From positions 39,233,945 to 39,297,944 of the forward strand of contig NC_081553.1 in assembly GCF_963082655.1 (NCBI RefSeq): a stretch of DNA of 64,000 bases. The letters are read 5' to 3'. The position numbers were made by a program, and so were the translations under genes. The DNA is from Stomoxys calcitrans (lineage: Eukaryota; Arthropoda; Insecta; Diptera; Muscidae). The notes under the pieces were generated by a model. That model worked only from the letters and a program-made list of their open reading frames with translations. It did not search any database and had not been told where the DNA came from. This document shows positions 59,170-64,000 of this stretch, piece by piece (the first letter of the stretch is position 1; each line of letters opens with the position of its first letter).

Positions 59170-59997
59170 CTGTCCGTCTGTCTGTCCGTCTGTCTGTCCG
59201 TCTGTCTGTCCGTCTGTCTGTCCGTCTGTCTGTCCGTCTGTCTGTCCGTCTGTCTGTCCGTCTGTCTGTCCGTCTGTCTGTCCGTCTGTCTGTCCGTCTG
59301 TCCGTCTGTCTGTCCGTCTGTCTGTCTGTCCGTCTGTCCGTCTGTCTGTCCGTCTGTCTGTCTGTCTGTCCGTCTGTCTGTCCGTCTGTCTGTCCGTCTG
59401 TCCGTCTGTCCGTCTGTCTGTCTGTCCGTCTGTCTGTCCGTCTTTCTGTCAGTCTTTCTTTCAGTCTATCTGTCCGTCTATCTGTCCGTCCGTCTGTCTG
59501 TCTGTCCGTCTGTCTGTCCGTCTGTGTGTCCGTCTGTGTGTCCGTCTTTCTTTCAGTCTGTCTGTCCGTCTATCTGTCCGTCTGTCTGTCTGTCCGTCTG
59601 TCTGTCCGTCTGTCTGTCTCTCCGTCTGTCTGTCCGTCTGTCTATCCGTCTTTCCGTCAGTCTGTTTGTCCGTCTATCCGTCCGTCTGTCTGTTCGTCTC
59701 TCTGTCTGTCTGTCCGTCCGTTTGTCTGTCTCTCTGCCCATGTTTGCCATACATATGTTCGTCAGATTTTGGATAATTTGCAATAATGTAGTCATTTGTC
59801 AACCGTAGTTATTACTATTTGAATATATTTGCTCCAAATTTCATACAGATTGTTAATTAACACATTTGGAAACATCCGCCGGGGTCCATAAAAATGGGTT
59901 CAGTATTGAATATAGCTCCCACATTGTACTTATTAGGTAAGTGTAGGGTATTATACAGTAGGCACCGCCCGATATTTGCCCTTCCTTACTGGTTTTT
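59080..59997 (+). mobile_element. Family D element, second copy, mostly GTCY array
   Basis: Head TCTCAGAATCACTTTCTGAT and GATTTAGCTACG, then a roughly 640-bp GTCY array. Then come only the last monomer pieces (ATATGTTCGTCAGATTTTGG, TAGCTCCCACATTGTACTTA) and the 3' end GTATTATACAGTAGGCACCG. The 5' tip and nearly all monomers are deleted. Confidence 0.78.
59105..59740 (+). repeat. GTCY array with a GTCT-rich 12-bp unit
   Basis: The predominant unit is TCCGTCTGTCTG (GTCC GTCT GTCT in circular order), regular to about 59300 then increasingly irregular (TCTTTCTTTCAG, TATC words). Open frames across it (Cys-Leu-Ser-Val) are not genes. Confidence 0.93.
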
Positions 59998-60062
59998 ATG
60001 TATTTTTGTGGATATACGTCGACCAAGGTGGCGTATGATGTATGACATAAAAAAGAAACATT

Positions 60063-60835
60063 CGCACCCATGTCCAAAAAATTTACTTCAATTGGCTATG
60101 ACAGAACATTTGCCCGATTATCCGAGCGTAGAATAGCGTTCCAAACGTCTCGATCTTCTGCGCTCTTTCCATAATCTCTGACACCAAATTTCGTGGTGTC
60201 CCTCACCACTTGATACCATCGGGCTCTTGGCCGTCCCGGGTTGCGTATTCCATTGTGATCGCCTTCAAAATACTTTATCGCTGGAGCTTCTTCATTCATT
60301 CTGACAACATGCCAACTAAACCGTTGTATTTTGGTAAGTTTAACTATGCTAACGTCGTCATACAGCTCATACAGCTTGTGGTTGATACGACGCCTATATT
60401 TTCCAGTAACGCAAACTGGTCCATATATTCTACGAAGAATCTTTCTCTCAAATACTCAAAGCACTGCCTCTCCTGTTTTCACAAGTACCCATGCCTCGGA
60501 ACCATAAAACAACTCGGGTAGTATCAGTGTCTTGTATAGTGTGATCTTTGTCTGTCAAGAGGCGGCGATGTTTCTAAACTGTTTACTCAATCCGTCTTGT
60601 CTCCTCTCTTGTGTACAAAGGACAAAGTATGCTAAGGCTCTAATCATCGGGTATGCGTTCTTCTAGCCAGATCACGCAGACAAGCTGATGCATACGCCTT
60701 ATCAGCGTGTAGCCTCCGGTCTTCAATAGTTCAGCGGGCAACCCGCCGGCTCCTGCTGTTTCGTTGGCCTTCAGTCGGGTCACTGCAAATGGGACCTCAT
60801 TATGACTAGCAAGTTTCTTTGGGAAGGCTTCATAA
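60063..60835 (-). pseudogene. Non-LTR retrotransposon ORF relic with internal deletion
   Basis: Minus strand, N to C: EVPFAVTRLKAN and AGAGGLPAELLK with GYTLIRRMHQLVCVIWLEER (about 60805-60640), then an abrupt jump to LILPELFYGSEAWVLVKTGE, a stop, VFERKILRRIYGPVC, RRRINHKLYELY and FSWHVVRMNEEAP, ending NPGRPRARWYQVVRD and SAEDRDVWNAILRS (60299-60096). These are the start and the end of the reverse transcriptase protein of endonuclease-RT (RTE/CR1-like) retrotransposons. The central catalytic part with the YADD box is deleted and a TGA stop interrupts the frame. Clade not certain. Confidence 0.85.
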
Positions 60836-60847
60836 AGAATAACTTTT

Positions 60848-61353
60848 TATACCTTCCACCATAGGATGGGGGGTACACTAATTTCTTGTAGCACCCCGAA
60901 ATATGCGTATAAGACCCCATAAATACAATAATTTTTTTTTATCGTCATGACGTTTTAGGTCGATCTAGCCATGTCCGTCCGTCCGTTCGTCTGTCGAAAG
61001 CACGCTAAACTTCGAAGGGTGTAAAGCTAGGCGCCTGAAATTTTGCACAAATACTTCTCATAAGTGTAGGTCGGTTGGGATTGTAAATGAGCCAAATCGG
61101 TTTAAGTTTTGATATAGCTACCCTATAAACCGATCTTGGGTCTTGACTTCTTGAGTTTTAAGAGAGCGCAATTCTTATCCGATTTGGCTGAAATTTGGCA
61201 TGAAGCTTTCTGGTAGGACTTCCAATAACTTTGCCAAATAAAGTCGTCCATGATATAGCCGCGATATAAATCAAGCTCCTGAAAAGATTTCTTGAGCTTC
61301 TAGAGGGCGCAATTGCTATCCGATTTGGCTGAAATTTAGCATGACGTGTTTCA
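60848..61353 (+). mobile_element. Mini-me-like element, type A, 5' part
   Basis: TATACCTTCCACCATAGGATGG head with a minimal GTCY run (60972-60992), the GTAAAGCTAGGCGCCTGAAA block and about one and a half monomers, cut by SINE sequence at 61354. Confidence 0.78.
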
Positions 61354-61628
61354 TTGCAAAAATGAAAATTTTGCCCATGAACATTTCACTAAGTAACAGG
61401 GGCAAACTTCTCATATATCAAAGAGTGCAGTCCGATTCAAGTTTTAAGATCATTGAGCTTGGGGCCTTCTCTATATAGCCGAACGGAGTACCGCAGTGCG
61501 ACACCTCTTTGGAGATAAGTTTTACATGGCATAGTACCTCACAAATGTTGCCAGCATTAGGAGGGGAAGCCACCGTTGAACATTTTTTCTGATGGTCTCG
61601 CCAGGATTCGAACCCAGGCGTTCAGCGT
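61354..61628 (-). mobile_element. tRNA-derived SINE, copy truncated before the A-box
   Basis: Same family as 24024-24333. The B-box complement GGATTCGAACC is at about 61603-61613. It stops at TTCAGCGTCT, so the A-box is missing. Confidence 0.82.
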
Positions 61629-61630
61629 CT

Positions 61631-61786
61631 ACTTAGGAACAGGGGCAAACTTCTCACATATCAATGAGTGCAGTCCGATTCAAGTTTTAAGCTCAATGAT
61701 AAGGGGCCTTCTTTTTATAGCCGAACGGCGGCCGCAGTGCGACACTTCTTCGGAGATAAGTTTTACGTGGCATCGTACCTTTTTTT
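61631..61786 (-). mobile_element. tRNA-derived SINE, second adjacent fragment
   Basis: GGAACAGGGGCAAACTTCTC through GTTTTACGTGGCATCGTACC, the 3' half of the family. It lies directly next to the copy at 61354-61628 in the same orientation, then runs into a mini-me head. Confidence 0.82.
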
Positions 61787-63072
61787 ACAGCCACCACCGA
61801 AGGATGGGGGTATATTCATTTTTTTGTCATTCCGTTGGCAACACATCGAAATATCCATTTCCGAACCTATAAGGTATATATATTCTCGATCAGCGTAAAA
61901 ATCTAAAACGATCTAGACATGTCCGTCCGTCTGTCCGTCTGTCTGTTGAAATCACGCTACAGTCTTCAAAAATTGAGATATTGAGCTGAAACTTTGCACA
62001 AATTCTTGTTTTGTCCATAAGCAGGTTAAGTTCGAAAATGGGCTATATCGCACTATATCTTAATATAGCCCCCATATAGACCGATCCTCCGATTTAAGGT
62101 CTTAGGCACATAAAAGCCACATTTATTATCCGATTTTGCTGAAATTTGAGGCAGTGAGTTATGCTGGGCCCATCAACTTCCTTTGTCAATTTAACTCAGA
62201 TCGGTCCACATTTGGATATAGCTGCCATATAGACCGACCCTCAAATTTAGGGTCTTAGGCCCATAAAAGCCCAATTTATTATCCGATTTTGCTATAATTC
62301 GGGACAGTGAGTTGTGTTGGGCCCTTCAACGTCCTTCGTCAATTTGGCTCAGATCGGTTCACATTTGGATATAGCTGCCATATAGACCGATCCTCCGATT
62401 TAGGGTCATAGGCCCATAAAAGCTGAATTTATTATCCGATTTTGCTGAAATTTGGGACAGTGCGCTGTCTTAGGCCCTCCGACGTCCTCCGTCACTTTGG
62501 CTCAGATCGGTCCAGATTTCGATATAGCTGCCATATAGACCGATCCTCCGATTTGGGGTCTTAGGCCTATAAAAGCCACATTTATTAACCAATTTTGCTG
62601 AAATTTGGAACAGTGAGTTGTCTTAGACCCTTCGATATCCTCCGTCAATATGGCTTGGATCGGTCCAGATTTGGATATAGCTGCCATATAGAGCGATCTT
62701 CCGATTTGGGGTCTTAGGCCCATAAAACACGCATTTATTGTCCGATGTCGCCGAAATTTGGGACAGTGAGTTAAGTTAAGCCCCTTGACATACTTCTGCA
62801 TTATCGCACAGATCGGCCCACATTTGGATATAGCTGCCATATAGACCGATCTCTCGGTTTTAGGTTTTGGGGCCATAAAAAGCGAATTATTGTCCGATGT
62901 TGCCGAAATTGTGGACAAAGAGTTAAGTTAAGCCCCTCCACATATTTCTGCTATGGGACATAAGGTATGAGTTTTGCACCGGATTTTGACGAAATGTGGT
63001 TTACATATATACCTGAGGTGGTGGGTATCCAAAGTTCGGCCCGGCCAAATTTAATGCCTTTTTACTTGTTTC
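61787..63072 (+). mobile_element. Mini-me-like element, type B, near full length
   Basis: 5' tip slightly degraded (TACAGCCACCACCGAAGGATGG), TA run, GTCY run (61920-61945), about six type B monomers, then a deletion into the final segment (GGGACATAAGGTATGAG), the tip ATATACCTGAGGTGGTGGGT, hairpin TTCGGCCCGGCCAAA and TTTTTACTTGTTT at 63072. Confidence 0.82.
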
Positions 63073-64000
63073 AAATTGTTGTTCTATTGAGTGAGGTTCT
63101 ATTCGAAGTGTTATAAACTTTGTAGCATATTTTTTCCAGTGGACCATAACCGTATAAATACCAAGCAATTCTGATATACATGAGGAACCCATGAATTGTC
63201 CCAATGACGGTTTTGTATAATTAAAATTTTTGTTTATATTTTATAATTATTATGTTTAATTATATATGAACCACCCTAATACACATCCCTCGTTATTTAA
63301 CATACTCATATTTTTTAAAACAATACAATTAAACGCATATAAAACAGACACCAGAGAAAACAGATCAAACCACTCACTTTTCTGTGTTTGTTTTTCCTTT
63401 TTGTTTTTTTGAAATACCACAATCTCACACATGCACAATTTCCGCAGACATGACACACTCACATTAACGCCCCTTTGGAAATATGCACACAAAGCCTCAC
63501 AAAACAAGCATTGGCTAGCATTATCCGTTTCCTGTGCCATAGCTTGCCGGTTGGTATTTCCGTTTTGTTGCAGTAGGATGCGATGCGTTTGTCGCGCTCA
63601 CGACGAATCACGACAAACAATAGATGGCAGGTGATAGAGTGTGAGTTTGGATGATGGCATAGGAATGATTGCAAGGTGTTTGTGTGTGTGTGTGTGTGTC
63701 AGACTGTTTGGTTGTTGGCTTGGTCGCTGGTACTTTATGACCAATGAAATGACAAACCTCAGCTGTCTGTAAAAACTTCAATTATAAACGTATTTAAACA
63801 GTTGGTTCAAGGCACACGTTTTTCTGTGTTTTTGGTATTTTTAAATTTATTTTTTTTTTTACTTTTACACACACATAGCGACACTAGGAAACTCATTCAA
63901 CGAGAAAATCAGCTAAATAAGCAGAAAAAATGTTTTTAATTCTGTTAAAAGGCAACAAAAATGATACTCATTTTTGCGGAAACCAAGTCCGAAAGGAAAT
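63073..64000. other. Unannotated stretch with a GT microsatellite
   Basis: No gene recognised. A (TG)n run lies at about 63678-63699 and T-rich tracts at 63838-63862. Open frames here lack domains. Confidence 0.45.
63678..63699. repeat. (TG)n microsatellite
   Basis: About ten TG dinucleotides in a row. Confidence 0.88.

Noticed and set aside
59035..59808. 257-codon open frame with Cys-Leu-Ser-Val repeats
   Set aside because: A translation of the GTCY array of the second family D copy.

Overview
This is a repeat-dominated stretch of a higher-fly genome, most likely a calyptrate fly of the Muscidae type (stable fly or house fly relatives). The assignment rests on mini-me/HINE-like (Helentron-derived, DINE-1-like) elements carrying the diagnostic layout of a TA-rich run, a short conserved core, then a (GTCY)n tetranucleotide run, and on non-LTR retrotransposon remnants typical of Diptera. 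The exact species cannot be proven from the window. I find no intact host gene. Most long open frames are by-products of stop-free tandem repeats.

The main occupants are mini-me-like non-autonomous elements with two body types. Type A has monomers with the phrase GACTTCTTGAGCCTCTAGAG; type B has monomers with AGGGTCTTAGGCCCATAAAA. Each monomer is about 153 bp, arranged in tandem between a 5' head (TATACCC[T/A]CCACC..., TA-rich run, GTCY run) and a 3' tip (subterminal inverted repeat, a TTCGG...CCGAA hairpin, a T-rich tail ending CTTGTTT). Two further families use related or similar designs: family D (55938-58256 and 59080-59997) and family C (555-1536, 51676-52470 plus 53963-55015).

Layout. 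0.5-6.7 kb: family C, then a run of mini-me copies with a captured or stranded LINE tail. 7.5-12.7 kb: a three-level nest (mini-me, holding a mariner-type MITE, holding two mini-me copies). 13.8-16.1 kb: a type B element with a rearranged mariner/Tc1-like transposase relic. 18-25 kb: type A and B elements, two MITE copies, a tRNA-related composite repeat and a SINE. 26-31 kb: a type B array and a near-palindromic head-to-head element. 31.9-35.6 kb: a mini-me nested in a mini-me. 36.6-42.3 kb: three blocks of non-LTR retrotransposon relics in opposing orientations. 43.4-47 kb: a tandem tRNA-like composite repeat and a SINE. 47-51.4 kb: elements flanking a roughly 1.86-kb GTCY array. 51.4-55 kb: family C split by a full-length mini-me. 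55.9-60 kb: family D. 60-63 kb: a non-LTR relic, two SINE copies and a last type B element. Between these lie AT-rich single-copy-looking stretches, which may be intergenic or deep intronic.

The elements do not work together as a pathway. They record successive insertions, and several nests let the order and the target preference be read directly.
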